From Gambelia wislizenii (lineage: Eukaryota; Chordata; Lepidosauria; Squamata; Crotaphytidae), in the NCBI GenBank assembly GCA_030847615.1, contig JAUMIR010000011.1, positions 38,237,001-38,301,000 on the forward strand: a stretch of 64,000 bases of DNA. The letters are read 5' to 3'. Shown here piece by piece: positions 1 through 11,300 of this stretch; within the stretch, counting starts at the first letter, position 1, and each line of letters starts with the position of its first letter. Both the position numbers and the translations under genes were made by a program. Under the pieces are notes generated by a model. The model did no database searches. It was not told the origin of the DNA and was given only the letters and a program-made list of their open reading frames with translations.

Positions 1-1
1 G

Positions 2-835
2 TGGGAGGGCTTCTACGCCATTGTGATTGGGGTGAACCGCCACTCCACCGCCATTGGGCGCATCTGGCTCTCGGTGGTGTTCATCTTCCGCATCATGGTG
101 CTGGTGGTGGCTGCTGAAAGCGTCTGGGGCGACGAGCAGTCGTCCTTCACCTGCAACACGCAGCAGCCTGGCTGCAAGAACGTCTGCTACGACTATTACT
201 TCCCCATCTCCCACATCCGGCTCTGGGCCCTGCAGCTCATCCTGGTGACCACGCCAGCCTTGCTGGTGGCCATGCACGTGGCCTACCAGCAGCACCAGGA
301 GAAGAAGCTCTTGGTCTTGACTGGCCATGGGGATGCCAAGCACTTGGAGGAGGTCAAGAAGCACAAGATGAGGATCTCGGGCGCCCTGTGGTGGACCTAC
401 ATCTGCAGCGTGATCTTCCGCATCGTCTTCGAAGGCACCTTCATGTACCTCTTCTACATGATCTACCCGGGCTACCAGATGATCCGCCTGGTCAAGTGCG
501 ACGTCTACCCCTGCCCCAACACGGTCGACTGCTTCATCTCACGGCCCACCGAGAAGACCATCTTCACCGTCTTCATGCTGGCCACCTCCGGCATTTGCAT
601 CGTCCTCAACGTGGCTGAAGTGGTGTTCCTTCTCGTGCGGGCATGTGCCCGCCGGATTCAAAAACCCCATAACCCCACCTCAGGCAAGGGCTCCTTCCTG
701 GGCCACAAGCTCTCCTCCGAGTACAAGCAGAACGAAATCAACCAGCTGCTGTCGGAGCAGGATGGCTCCCTCAAGGACATTCTCCGGCGGAACTCAGGGC
801 TACAGGAGAAGAGCGACCGCTGCTCGGCCTGCTAA
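2..835 (+). CDS. GJB1: Gap junction beta-1 (connexin 32), 5' end cut by window edge
   Basis: Connexin subunit; six form a hemichannel in the plasma membrane and two hemichannels dock into a gap junction, in mammals chiefly in Schwann cells and liver. The reading frame is open from base 2; its first codon is the Trp that is residue 3 in known GJB1, so only two codons are missing. 277 residues are visible (human total 283). Four hydrophobic segments are present. Extracellular loop 1 has the C-x6-C-x3-C pattern in [12 protein letters not shown] and loop 2 the C-x4-C-x5-C pattern in [12 protein letters not shown]. The short cytoplasmic loop is typical of beta connexins. The C terminus [20 protein letters not shown] and final CSAC match connexin 32, whose penultimate-region Cys is prenylated in mammals. 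The coding region is one uninterrupted exon, as expected. Identity is near certain. Confidence 0.97.
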   Translation, partial: WEGFYAIVIGVNRHSTAIGRIWLSVVFIFRIMVLVVAAESVWGDEQSSFTCNTQQPGCKNVCYDYYFPISHIRLWALQLILVTTPALLVAMHVAYQQHQEKKLLVLTGHGDAKHLEEVKKHKMRISGALWWTYICSVIFRIVFEGTFMYLFYMIYPGYQMIRLVKCDVYPCPNTVDCFISRPTEKTIFTVFMLATSGICIVLNVAEVVFLLVRACARRIQKPHNPTSGKGSFLGHKLSSEYKQNEINQLLSEQDGSLKDILRRNSGLQEKSDRCSAC

Positions 836-1925
836 GGAAGCCTTGGGACAAGAGAGGTGTTTTTGCTGTGTCTGTAATGCGTCATGCCTGATAGGAGAAT
901 GGGGACCCCTTCTATGGACTGCTGTGGCCCCCCGAGCTGGCTGGGCCTGCCCTCCTGAGACCTACCACACTCACACACTGCCATGGGTGCTTCTACAGGA
1001 CTCTGCCCCCTCCCTCTCCTCTCTTTCCATGCTGCCCTAGGTCTCGGTGGACTTGGTGACCGTTGGTACAGCTGCCGCATTCCCCCACTGCAGGACCTTT
1101 CTAGGAGAGGCCCCCTGGTTGCACTTAATCAGGGGACCAGTGGCCAGAGCCTGGGTGTGAGGATGTGACAGGCATGGGGACCCCACCCACTCTAACCTCT
1201 ATCCTGTGGTGCTGTGGAGAGCAGCAGCACTTGCAGGGTTAAGGCTCAACAGCTGCAGAACTGGGGGTCCCTTCTGCCCCCTTCCATACACTTATTCCCC
1301 CTTTCCTCCTCCTCCTCCATATCTCATGCTCACGGTTACCCTAACACTCCCAGCAAAAGATCAGCGGGGAAAGGTGAATTGTAGCATCAAGCCCAAATGT
1401 TAACTCCATGGTGGGTTCATGGTGCATTGTCAAAGGAAATCGCGTCCCCGTGTGTTCGTGCTTGGGATGTCACGGAGGTCACAGGGACTTCTCTGGACAC
1501 CTTCAGACGTGGCAACAGCTGACCAGCTGTGTGTTTTACACTGGTCCACACCCACCCCTTGGTTTCTTGCTCCTTGAATTTTCTATCCTGGGTCTACCTT
1601 GAGGGTTTTTTTTGCGGGGGGGGGGGTGTTTGCAGCTGTACTTGATGCAAGATAGTCACTTTTTTAAAAAGCACTAGCAGCAGAGTTCCTGTGCCTTGAA
1701 CAGGTACAATGTGGAGAAGTTGAAAAGATGCAGCTTCTACCCATTGCGTGGCACCTTGCTCGTTGTGGTTCAAGGAGTGGGAGCTCTCCCACTGGAGACG
1801 GTGCCAGGTTGCTGCTCTTCTTTAGCAGGGTGGAAGGAGAGCGGCTGGGTTGCTGTTATCACCTGCTGCACATGACACTGTACCAAAGCAGTCACAGTAT
1901 TAAAATGGTTTTACAATTCTTGCCT
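836..1925 (+). other. GJB1: GJB1 3' untranslated region
   Basis: No coding frame of interest follows the TAA at 833-835. The stretch runs to an ATTAAA at 1899-1904 followed about 15-25 bases later by a T/G-rich stretch, a plausible cleavage site near 1920-1925. A UTR of about 1.1 kb would be normal for GJB1. A run of G at about 1616-1626 interrupts it. The extent is inferred from the signal only. Confidence 0.6.
1899..1904 (+). other. Candidate poly(A) signal of GJB1 (ATTAAA)
   Basis: ATTAAA, the commonest variant signal, is followed by a T-rich stretch (tttttcttctgg at about 1928). It is the best placed signal after the GJB1 stop. Confidence 0.55.
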
Positions 1926-2494
1926 TCTGTTTTTCTTCTGGGGCTCCACGCACATCAAGGACGGGGAAGCCCTTTTGGCCTGGGAGTCAGATTCAATTCC
2001 AGTGACCTTCTTGGGGGGGGGGTCTGCATTTCACTGGTGGGTAGAGCCAAAATCAAAAGGGGACGGACCAAAACTACCAATTTATTTTAGCTCTATGCTC
2101 TCGCTGCCAGGAGCAACAAAGCCTTAGGAGACAGGGTGGGGTGGAGGACTGGGGGAAGATGTATAATATCTGAGAAACCACAAAATACGGTGTTCTGGGA
2201 AAAGTCATATGGCCATACTGACATACCTACCTACAGAGATTCTGTCTAACGTCATGTCAGGCGCTCTCTCAACAAGGGCACACATGTGGTTTGCATTGCA
2301 CAGGAATTGCAGGCATGGAAGAGCAGCAGGAATGGGGGATGTCTTCCCAGCCCCAAGTGCCCACTGGGAAGGTCTTGAACTTGTGATGGTCAATGGGCAG
2401 TCAGCTAGCAAGGCAACATGGGCCTATATCCCATTGCTGGCCCCAAATATTACAAATTCATTAAATCAGTGGATTTCCATAAAGTGTTAACCTG
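1926..2494. other. Intergenic, nothing recognised
   Basis: No conserved coding frame, RNA gene or repeat family is recognised between the GJB1 poly(A) site and a LINE remnant. The longer open frames here show no protein-like composition. Confidence 0.5.
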
Positions 2495-3090
2495 TGGCTG
2501 TTCCTTGCTGTTCAGTTGACTTGACTTTCAATGGTCCTATGATGGAGGGACTGGCAAGAGACTGTAAGATCCCTGCTCGCGTCTTGCAAACCCAGGGCAG
2601 CCGTGGTTTTTGTGACTGGATCAATCCACCTGTTGTACATCCATCCTCTTTTCCTACGGTCAAACATTCCACTTTACTGAGCATCGTCTTCTTTCCCGAT
2701 GAGTCATGTCGTCTCATGGTATGTCCAAAGTACAACAGTCTTAGCTTAGTCTATTTTGGCTTCTAGCAAGAGTCCAGGCTTGATTTGGTCTTGGACTCAT
2801 TGATTTGTCCTTGTGGCAGACGATGGGATCCATAGAAATCTCCTCCAGCACCCCATTTCAAACGAGTGGATTCTCCTCCTGTCTGCTTCCTTCACTGTCC
2901 GGCTTCCACAACCAATACACAGAAACTGGAAGCATGGATGATCTTGACTTTAGTATTCAATATCTTTACACTTGAGGTTCTTATCTGGTAGCTTCACAGA
3001 TGCCCTTCCCAGTCTCAGTCGTCTTCTGACTTCTTGACTACAGTCTCCATATGACAATGAGGATTGTTATATTTCATGTAGAGCCTTAAC
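2495..3090 (-). mobile_element. BovB/RTE LINE remnant (3' part of ORF)
   Basis: Read on the minus strand, the stretch encodes MYFGHTMRR followed by a basic, G/K-rich block, resembling the C-terminal tail of BovB/RTE reverse transcriptases (consensus of the type YFGHxMR..LEK..MLGK.EG). The upstream part (2830-3080) on the same strand resembles the region coding for WCWRR..ISW, also seen in this family. Several stops and frame breaks show it is dead. BovB is abundant in squamates and known for horizontal spread, which supports a squamate source. Confidence 0.65.
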
Positions 3091-3505
3091 CCTATGAAGA
3101 GTGTTAATGTGCCTTTCAGCAACTGCTTCCACAGGTTTATGCTAGGTGGGTCTAGTCGTTTAATTTAAAAGGCCAGGGTTTGGGGTGGGTGCAAGGCCGG
3201 CTTGTTAGAAGAGGATACCACACAAGAGACGGTGCTCTCCTTCCCAATGTCACATTGCTACGAGGCAGAGGGAGGAGCCATGCGCACAAGGGGAGCTTGC
3301 TCTCCATAGCTTTCATGACGTGTCCAGGCGAAAGCATGGCCAGCTAGAGGAAAGGACAGAAGGACCTTCCAAGAGCACACAGATTCCCACAGGCGAGCCA
3401 TTCCAAGGTCCCCCTCCACAGAAGAACCTCCCTGCCTAAATATAACCCTTCCCGCCCGGCACACTCACCCTGCAGGAGGGGCTAAAATTAACCAAGTGCC
3501 CAGTC
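3091..3505. other. Intergenic, nothing recognised
   Basis: No gene or clear repeat seen. The 3' end leads into a possible promoter for the downstream connexin. Confidence 0.4.
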
Positions 3506-3510
3506 CAAAA

Positions 3511-3518
3511 ATAAAAGG
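3511..3518 (+). promoter_or_regulatory. Possible TATA-like box of the alpha connexin
   Basis: ATAAAAGG lies about 30 bases upstream of a possible transcription start near 3542 and within 320 bases of a good splice donor at 3828. Connexin genes usually have a non-coding first exon. This is an inference from position and motif alone. Confidence 0.3.
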
Positions 3519-3539
3519 CAGGAGAAGATCTATGCCCCA

Positions 3540-3827
3540 CCTCTCTCTCAGCCCTCCCCCCATGCCCAGTGGACAGTGCACAGGTCAGTCATGGAGGAAA
3601 GCCAATGAGCACTGAAGCTCTGACGGCAACAAAGCCCCGGCCTTGGATAAGACCAGTGCCCATTGCTTCATTGGTGACACCAATAGAAGGGAACAGCTGG
3701 TCAGGCTCAGCAGGATGGGCATCTTTCGGAGCTGCCACCCAACAGAACTGCCCCTCTCCTTCCTGGGACAGGCGACATGAGCCAGGATGTGAACTGCTTA
3801 ATGCTGGAGCCTCCAAACCTGGAAGAG
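3540..3827 (+). other. Candidate non-coding exon 1 of the alpha connexin
   Basis: A strong splice donor, GAG|GTGAGT, sits at 3827/3828 and the coding exon of the connexin begins at a clear acceptor at 4477. The stretch between a TATA-like box (3511) and this donor is therefore a candidate 5' untranslated exon. No transcript evidence is available here. Confidence 0.35.
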
Positions 3828-4476
3828 GTGAGTTTCATCACAGATGGGTTGAGTACAGTTTAAGGGAGGTTAACTACTGCCTCTGCACGATTCATGGCAC
3901 CTTCCGTAGCCCAAAAGTTACCGTTCGCCAAGCTGGGCTCCTCTGTGGCATGCACTGCAGTATTTTTGCTGCACCCCTGTGCCCTCTACTTTAGTTATTT
4001 TGCATGGGGATGTAGCCATGGGATGGGGTAGGGGAGAAACAGAGAAGGGTTCAGCCAGCAGCCCCCAGGCATGCCAGTTTCAAGGAGAAGCACCGTGTTG
4101 CCAAAACAAGGCCATGCAGGCTGGCGGTGGCAGAAAATCCACTCCTGGGCATTAATTGCTTAGAGTCTGCTATCATTGGCACCCTTCTGCAACTTAAATG
4201 TCAGGACCTCAGAGACAACAATGGGACCCATCAGATTTAATGTTTGGATTTTGGAGACGCAGACACACAGACACAGGCACGCACACACAATGGGCTCCGC
4301 CAAAGAACAAAAGCACAATCAGCCACAGTACAGAACATCAAAGGGCTGCCAACTTGGCCCAGGTAGACCTGACCCTCCACCCACATTTGCTCCCCACTGG
4401 TTGGCAAGAGGCAGGGTGGTGTGGTGCCAGCAGCAGGGACCTCTGATGGGCGCCTTCTCTTCTTCCTTTCTGGCAG
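3828..4476 (+). other. Probable 5'UTR intron of the alpha connexin
   Basis: It ends in a pyrimidine-rich tract, tcttcctttctggcag, at 4461-4476, a good 3' splice site. It contains a short CA-rich stretch (4257-4290). The connexin frame stays open upstream to 4176, but that leader has no connexin-like sequence and lies before the acceptor. Confidence 0.55.
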
Positions 4477-4496
4477 GGCAAGCCCACCTGGCACCC

Positions 4497-5441
4497 ATGG
4501 GAGACTGGCACCTGCTGGGGCGGCTGCTGGAGAGTGCACAGGAACACTCCACCGTGGTGGGCAAGGTCTGGCTCACCGTGCTCTTCATCTTCCGCATCCT
4601 CGTCTTGGGGGCGGCTGCAGAGAAGGTCTGGGGGGACGAGCAGTCCAACTTCTCCTGTGACACAAAACAGCCCGGCTGCCAGAGCGTCTGCTATGACCAG
4701 ACCTTCCCCATCTCCCACATCCGCTTCTGGGTGCTGCAGATCATCTTTGTCTCCACCCCCAGCCTCATCTACCTGGGCCACATCCTCCACCTGGTGCGCA
4801 TGGAGGAGAAGGAGCAAGGTCTCCTCATGAGCCAGGTGGAGGCCATCACCACCAGCACCACCAGCAGCAGCGCCAGTGGCCTCACCGCAGCTCAAGCCAC
4901 AACCGGCCCCGTCTCTGTACGTGACGCCTGTGGCCGGATCCGGCTGCGAGGGGCCATCCTGCGGACGTACATTTGCAACATCGTCTTCAAGGCCCTCTTT
5001 GAGGTGGGCTTTATCCTGGGCCAATACATCCTCTACGGCTTCGAGCTGAAGCCCCTCTACACCTGCAGCCGCTGGCCCTGCCCCAACACCGTCAACTGCT
5101 ACATCTCACGGCCCACCGAGAAGACCATCTTCATCCTCTTCATGCTGGCCGTGGCCTGCCTCTCGCTCCTTCTCAACATGGTGGAGGTCTGCCACGTGGC
5201 TCACACCAAGTGCCGGCGGGGAGCTCGGGCCACCCAGCCCGGCTTGGAGGTCCTGACGGAGGCGGAGAGCCCTGCCCATCCCCACTGCCCCAGCACTGCA
5301 CACCCTAACAGTGAGAAAGTTGGCACCCTTGGCACAGGAGCGCCGACAAACCGAAGCTCCAGTTGGGGCGGGAACCAGAAACGAGGCAGCAAATCCAGCA
5401 AATCTAGCACTAAATGGCGGCCCAGTGACTTGGCTGTTTAG
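4497..5441 (+). CDS. Alpha-type connexin, second connexin beside GJB1
   Basis: Gap-junction channel subunit of 314 residues (about 34-35 kDa). The ATG at 4497 gives [20 protein letters not shown], the standard alpha-connexin N terminus, and lies 20 bases after an acceptor at 4476/4477. Four membrane segments are evident. Loop 1 has [12 protein letters not shown] (C-x6-C-x3-C) and loop 2 has [12 protein letters not shown] (C-x4-C-x5-C). The cytoplasmic loop (about 55 residues, rich in S/T/A) is longer than in beta connexins. [10 protein letters not shown] and [17 protein letters not shown] resemble GJA3/GJA4-type proteins. The tail is short, basic and serine-rich (SKSSKSSTK) and ends RPSDLAV, recalling the C-terminal end of GJA1/GJA3/GJA8. 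Loop 1 also has an NFS sequon. I cannot assign it to a named mammalian gene; human has no intact alpha connexin at this position that I know of. The single coding exon has no breaks and looks functional. Confidence 0.93.
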   Translation: MGDWHLLGRLLESAQEHSTVVGKVWLTVLFIFRILVLGAAAEKVWGDEQSNFSCDTKQPGCQSVCYDQTFPISHIRFWVLQIIFVSTPSLIYLGHILHLVRMEEKEQGLLMSQVEAITTSTTSSSASGLTAAQATTGPVSVRDACGRIRLRGAILRTYICNIVFKALFEVGFILGQYILYGFELKPLYTCSRWPCPNTVNCYISRPTEKTIFILFMLAVACLSLLLNMVEVCHVAHTKCRRGARATQPGLEVLTEAESPAHPHCPSTAHPNSEKVGTLGTGAPTNRSSSWGGNQKRGSKSSKSSTKWRPSDLAV

Positions 5442-5688
5442 GGCGGTGGCAAGGTAGACCCTCTTTCTACAAGTAGCAAGGGGGCCCTCTCATTTTCCCC
5501 AGACAGCCAGCTGGATCGATCCACTTAGTAGCCCTGAACCCAAATGCTGACTCTCCCATGACTGGAACCAGAAGGGAAGGTTTTGTGGCAAAGAACCCTG
5601 TGGGAGCAGACAGGCTTGGTGGAGGCCACAAGGCATCCTTTGGCTTCCTAAACATTAGGAAGAGCTTCGAGGGGAAGAGATGTTTGAC
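5442..5688 (+). other. Start of 3'UTR of the alpha connexin
   Basis: Non-coding sequence after the TAG at 5439-5441. I found no canonical AATAAA in the next 1.5 kb, so the transcript end is unknown. Confidence 0.4.
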
Positions 5689-5689
5689 C

Positions 5690-5845
5690 CTCGGACAGAC
5701 TGTTCATGAGCTCTCCTTCTTTGAAGACCTTTAGTTGGATGGGCATCTTTCAGGAGTGTTGCAGTTGTGTATGCCCGCATGGCAGCAGGTGGACTAGATG
5801 GCCCTTGTAGGTCCTTCCAACCCCAAGATTCTATGACTAGATCCT
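5690..5845 (+). mobile_element. CR1-type LINE 3' end fragment
   Basis: The stretch ends with GGACTAGATGGCCCTTGTAG, a typical CR1 3' tail, followed by a short ATTCTATGAC-like terminus. Related tails occur at 23870 and 62515 in this window. Confidence 0.65.
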
Positions 5846-7284
5846 TTGCCTGTGGCATTGATCCTTTTCTGTTTTGGGGAGGCTTCTCCATTTTTCCTAT
5901 AACAAGCAGTAATGGACTGAAGTGCCAAGATGTCAAAGGGTGTTCCAGGTGGTGGATAGACAACCGTGGCCGTGACTGCCCTCCAGTGGCTAGAAAGTGA
6001 CGCCACCAAGCTTCCCAAGTGATCCAAGGTGGCAACTGCCACCCCCCCCCCATGGCAATATGGAAATAGATCACTTGCCCTATGCAGAGGAAGCAGGACA
6101 TTGGCCCCGGGGAGTCAGCTGGCACGTGCATGCACTAGTGCACACACATACACACCACAGAGGGTGTAAACCTTAGCTTATTTTACAGTCACATGAAACA
6201 ACTTTTGAAAGCTACTGCATGAGGTCGCCAGGCATTCTGTGTCTTTCCATGATTTTTCCCATTTTCAGAACTTTGCTGTGAAAAATTCATCTCTGCAGAA
6301 AAATTGGGCTGCTTCTTTTTAGCACAATAGATGCTTCCCTTTGCATGCAAAATGGTTTCTTACACAATGTTCTGAGCACAAATTCATTTTAGACAAGGAA
6401 TTCCCCCACTCTTGTGAAAAATCTTGTGTTGGGGGGAGAGTGCAAATATTTTCAGGGCTGTAACTATGGGGGTGGGTGGGAGAGAGGGCTTTGCTCCTCC
6501 AAATAAGAATTCTGCCCCTTCAGTTCTCAAAATGTCTCGCTTTGCCGACTGAGCAATGGAAAGACGTTCACTTCAGAATGCTATTTTCTGTGTCTGCATC
6601 CCTAGGTCCCTTTGCCTTTTGCCCCTTTTCCTAGGATCCCTAAACTGTATTCCTAAATGCTAAGTTGAAGTTTTAAGTAAGGGAAAGGCTAGAAATTTGG
6701 GGAGTGAAAGAAAATGTCACGGAAATTTTTATTTGGGAGACAATACCATCATTTTGCGTCCCCTCCCCACTCCCCGGCATTCTTCACAAACCTAGCATAT
6801 GCAGATACACATATAGGTATACAAAAGTAAAAGGGAATTATCCTACTGTGATACGGACTGGTTTTGAGAGCTTACAGCGTAACTTTTAAATAACTAGTTC
6901 TTTCCTTGCAATCCTTACTGCTCTTTGGAAAGCACTCTGCTGTTGTGACGTACAGGAAATAATTCATTGCATTATTCAGAGTGGTGTTTGTTACTTTTTT
7001 TCGAGGAGTCTGCCTAAATGCCTCTGAAAATTCTGAAAAATACCCACAAAGTAACTTTGAAATGGGAACAGGAAAACATTCCTCATTGCATGAATTCACT
7101 AACTTTATTCTCCACTTAGTCTATCACTTCTGAAATCGAACGCTGTTACTTTGCCATTACTTTGCAATGCATTAATTCCCTGCTCTGCTGATTGCTGTTC
7201 CACGTACCATTTTTTCGGATGCAGAGAGAGAAAGAGATTAGGGGGAGGGGGCTCCTTCCTGCCAAAATGAGAGGCCAAGACGGG
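5846..7284. other. Intergenic between the connexin and ZMYM3, nothing recognised
   Basis: AT-rich towards the right. The gene ends converge here: the connexin is on plus, ZMYM3 on minus. A C-run of about 10 lies near 6042. No coding frame or repeat family is recognised. Confidence 0.5.
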
Positions 7285-8181
7285 CAGGCATGTTTTGTGC
7301 CTTTATTTGAAATGAACGGTTTCCAGAGAGATGTGGGGAGGGGGGGCGCGGGAGGGCCGGTCCGAACGCCCCGGTTTCCACTACAACGACAAGACCCGCA
7401 ACTGGCTCACTGGCAACAAGGACACAGACAGCGGCTGGGCCAGAACAATATATACAGGCTCAACAAACGGGCACCACCACCACACCAGCCATAGCTCGGA
7501 GTTCAACGCAACACACACAGAGGGGCAAAGGAATAGGAGGAGGAGTGGGCAACTTCTGCCCACTGGCTGGCGGGGGTGGATTGGCCAAGCTAGGCTTCCA
7601 AAAAACAAAACAAAACAAAAAACCCCCAAATCCCCTACCCCCCAAAACCAGGAAATGTTCTAGATGTTATTGTAGGCTTTGTTTCTGCAACATATGAGAG
7701 AGAGGGAGAGAGAGAGAATGTATCTCTCCAACCGTTGTGGGGGGTGAAGGGTTGGGCAAGAAGGTGGGCTGTTCTGCAGAGAGAATGTGCACACAAGGAG
7801 CCAACACCCTTCCCGCCCCCATTACCAGGAAGGGGGTTGTGCCCACAAACCTACCCCCTCCCACAGCCCAGCGCCAGAGCAGCTGGCAACACACTTGCCC
7901 TGCCCGTCAGTTTGGTGCTCGGGGGGCCAGGAGAGAGGGGCAGGCAAGTAGGCACTCCTAGGCAGCACAGAGGGGGAAAGAGAGAGAGAAGGGGGCGTGG
8001 CGTGGCGTGGCATGGCGTGGCTCCACTCCAGGTGTGGGCGAGGGGAACTGTTCGCTAGCATGGAGTGGTAAGAGTCCTACAACCCATCCAGGGAAGAAGG
8101 GCTGGTGAGCCACGCCAGCCGCACCCCAATGTCCCCCCAATGGCTGGCCTGGGTGGCGTCGGGCCTCCACGGTCTCTCCCC
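7285..8181 (-). other. ZMYM3: ZMYM3 3' untranslated region
   Basis: It follows the ZMYM3 stop codon on the minus strand and ends just past an AATAAA at 7302-7307. It holds a short GGCGT-rich direct repeat (7994-8022) and a GA-rich stretch. The size of about 0.9 kb is reasonable. Confidence 0.7.
7302..7307 (-). other. Poly(A) signal of ZMYM3 (AATAAA)
   Basis: TTTATT on the plus strand reads AATAAA on the minus strand, about 875 bases after the ZMYM3 stop. It is the first canonical signal downstream. Confidence 0.7.
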
Positions 8182-8383
8182 TCAGTCCATGTCATCGTCC
8201 AGGCCGCCCCCACCGCGGCTGTGTTCCTCATAAATCTCGCGCACGGCCAGGATGCGGTTCAGCATGCTCTCAAGCATACTTTTGTCCATAGGGATGACGG
8301 AGTACCACAGCGGCGACTCCGCGATGCACGACCGCTCCGGCTGCAGGTAGAAGACGTCGTTGCGGTTTCGAAGGCTCTCAGGG
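8182..8383 (-). CDS. ZMYM3: ZMYM3 coding exon 24 (last), with stop
   Basis: Residues 1361-1427. Acceptor CCATAG at 8384-8389. It encodes PESLRNRNDVFYLQPERSC and ends LDDDMD then TGA at 8182-8184. The last ten residues (HSRGGGGLDDDMD) differ from the mammalian GRPGEEDLD tail. Confidence 0.95.
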
Positions 8384-11300
8384 CTATGGACGGACAGACA
8401 GAAAGAGGACAGGAGTCAGATCAGGCCCGGGACCCTTGTTCCAGTGGGCAAGTCCACCTCTCTCGCCTGAAATGCCACGCTTTGCAAAAAGAATTCTATT
8501 GCACCACTGGCTAGTCTTTATATCATTGATCACTGCAGTGTTGTTGTTGTTTTAAGGTAACTAGTTGCACTGCTCAATGGCTGGAATTCTGCGAGTAACG
8601 TGCATATGCGAGTAGGGATTATGTATGCACGTCTTCTTTTGGATGGAGTACCAGGGACTTTACTCATCATCCAACACTTCAATGCCCAAGGCAGCTGCAA
8701 GGCCCCCTGGGGGGCAGCTGCACTCATTCAGCAGCGGGAGGGGGGGGGAGAGAGGCAACCAAGCAGCAGGGACTGAGGGGCCACGGTGCTCCAAACAGAG
8801 GAAGAGAAACAAGGTCGCTGCCCTGGATCACAATCCTGAAGATCATAAGACTGATGAGAATGATGAAGAACTTGGAAAACACCTTCATTCCCCCCCCACC
8901 GCAAAAGGTCTCTAACAATGCCACAAATAGTGAGATTTTTTTCCCTTAAAAAAAAAAACGACAGTCGTGCATTTCCCCCCTCAAGTAGCCCCATCCTCAC
9001 ATATTACATTGCTTTTGAAAATGCAACTTCATTACTCTCTCATTATCCCTGAAAAGTAACTTGCTGCAAGTAATTAGCTTTCACGTAACTGAGCTCACAT
9101 GCCATGGGCAAGAGACATAACCATAGCAGCCTGATCTATAGCAGCCTGGACTCCACCCAGTGCTCAAGAGCTGGCCACCCTCCTGAAGTGCTCACCATTT
9201 GGAGAGATAGAACTCGTAGAATTTCACCGGGCAGCGCAGGGGGTTCATGCGGTTCTCTCGCTGCTCCAAGACCGGCGTGTCATCCTCCCGTTTCCGCTTG
9301 CCGAGGCCGCCCTCTGGAGGACAAAAGTGGTCAGGTCAGGCCGGAATCAGCCCCAGTGAGGGCGGGTGGGAGAAGCACATGCGCGGGGAGAGCATTCCCT
9401 ACCTCGCCCCTTCCGGTGCCGCACGGGAGCATAGTAGCGGATGCTCACCACCTTGGTGGTGCCCCGTGGGGTGGTGCACTTGCGCGACTGTCGCACGACG
9501 TTGGTGAAGGAGAGCTGCATGTGCTCCTCGGCCGTCTGCAGCCCAAAGAACTTGGTGTTGAAGAACATGAGGGTGTTGAGGAGGACGAAGGGTGAGTAGA
9601 CGCCCAGCTGTTTGCACTCCCAGAGGTGTTCCTCTTCCACGCGGGAGAAGACTGTGTCTGCAAACACACAGGCCGAATGGCCACAGTCAGAGACTGCAGG
9701 AAGCCAGGAAGAAAGAGGGAGGGGGGTCTGGGCCCAGACAAGGCTCTGCAGAGGCCAAGAACCCACTAGCGGGAACGAACAGCTAAGTTTTTAATTTATT
9801 TCTACTAGCTGGACCCAGCGTACCATACGCCATTAAAAAAACTCCTCCAAAAACGCCTGGTAGACCTCACACCCAACTTCCTGGGACCTGTCGCAGCAGC
9901 GGCATCCCACTGCTGCCACCAGTTGACTGCCTGGGTCCCATTGCAGTGGGAATAGAAATGATATTATTGTATAGATGTAAACCATAAGTGGGAACTGTGC
10001 AGCGCTGAGACACTGATGAACTGGAAAGGCCTGCAGCCTTAGTAACTAAGCCAACACTGTAGCACATTGGTTGGTCGCTCCCAGTAGGCAGATTGGCCAT
10101 GAGTGGCAGGAGTGGATTGTGAGATGGAGAGGGAATTTGCAGGTGGGTGGTGATTGGCTAAGGGAGTGACAGGACCGGCCAATCAGCACACTGAAAGAGG
10201 CAACATACCTAAACACACTCTACATACCCAAGAGGCAATCATACCTACATACCTAAGGCCATTGTGCATACCCAAGAGTTTTACATACATAGATTTTTTA
10301 AAGCTCAGGGTCTTGGGCATCTTGTCTCCCTGTGGGGCTGGTGAGCCTGTCTCTGTTGCAATGCCAGGAGAAGCAAAGAAGTAGAAAATGAGGTGCATCC
10401 AGTGGAACCCACAGAAGTACCTGGAGACGTGTCTCAAGTTGTTCAAAAGATGGTTGGCTTATTAGTTAAAATATCCCCCACCTTGCCTTTTTAAAGCATT
10501 TCAGCCTGTATATACTCCCACAGCCTTCCCGAGGGGCTATATAAAATCATATAAGGACAATACGTAAATTCATGGTACTGCATTACATAAAACCACAATT
10601 ACATTGCCTATGGCCTCTACATATCTATTTCAAGTCAAAGTTCAGAAATGTGTGGATGAAGAACTCTCAAACCATTTAGCAGACAAATGAAAACCTGTGA
10701 GCAAAGGCTTGGGCACAAAATGTGGCTCACGATTTACAAATGTCCCAATGGAAACAGATGTGGAAATGAGGACTGACAATTACTTTAAATTGTTTAAGCA
10801 ACAGCACTTTACACATCTACATTGCATTAAGCCGTTTCCAATGTATGTTAGCTAATTGCCCCTAATTGTTGTTGTTTAGTTGTGTTAAGTTGTGTGGGGA
10901 TTTAGGTGCAGAGGGGAAGGGAGGGATATTTGTTTAGGAGGGAGGAATTGTGTTACTTGAATGTCTTTTGATTACGTTTACCCTTATATGTTGTTTTTAG
11001 ACTGTAAAATGAGTGTTTAATAACAAATATTTTTTAAAAAAATTGTAAGCAAAGGCTGAAGGTTTCTTCTACTAATAAAGCAACCATCTTTTGAGCATCT
11101 GGAGATGTCTGTCCAGTTTCTTCTATGCAATGCCTGGAAAGTCAAGGGATTGCCACTTCACCCCAACACACGAATTCGGCCCCCCCTCAGCTGCTCCTCC
11201 CTAGCTGTGTGTCTGTCTGCGTGGACCTGACCAGAAACAAGGAATGAAAAACTATGACGTTTTCTCAAGGGACGCATGAGTTAGAAGACATATTATTTCG

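Noticed and set aside
4176..4496. Open in-frame leader of 107 codons before the alpha connexin ATG
   Set aside because: It lies before a clear splice acceptor (4476), has no connexin-like or signal sequence, and MGDW at 4497 is the standard connexin start.
4338..5024. 228-residue open frame antisense to the alpha connexin
   Set aside because: Shadow of the conserved coding strand; composition follows the codon bias of the real gene.
8065..8514. Plus-strand frame over the ZMYM3 last exon
   Set aside because: Antisense shadow; the minus strand encodes a perfectly matching ZMYM3 C terminus.
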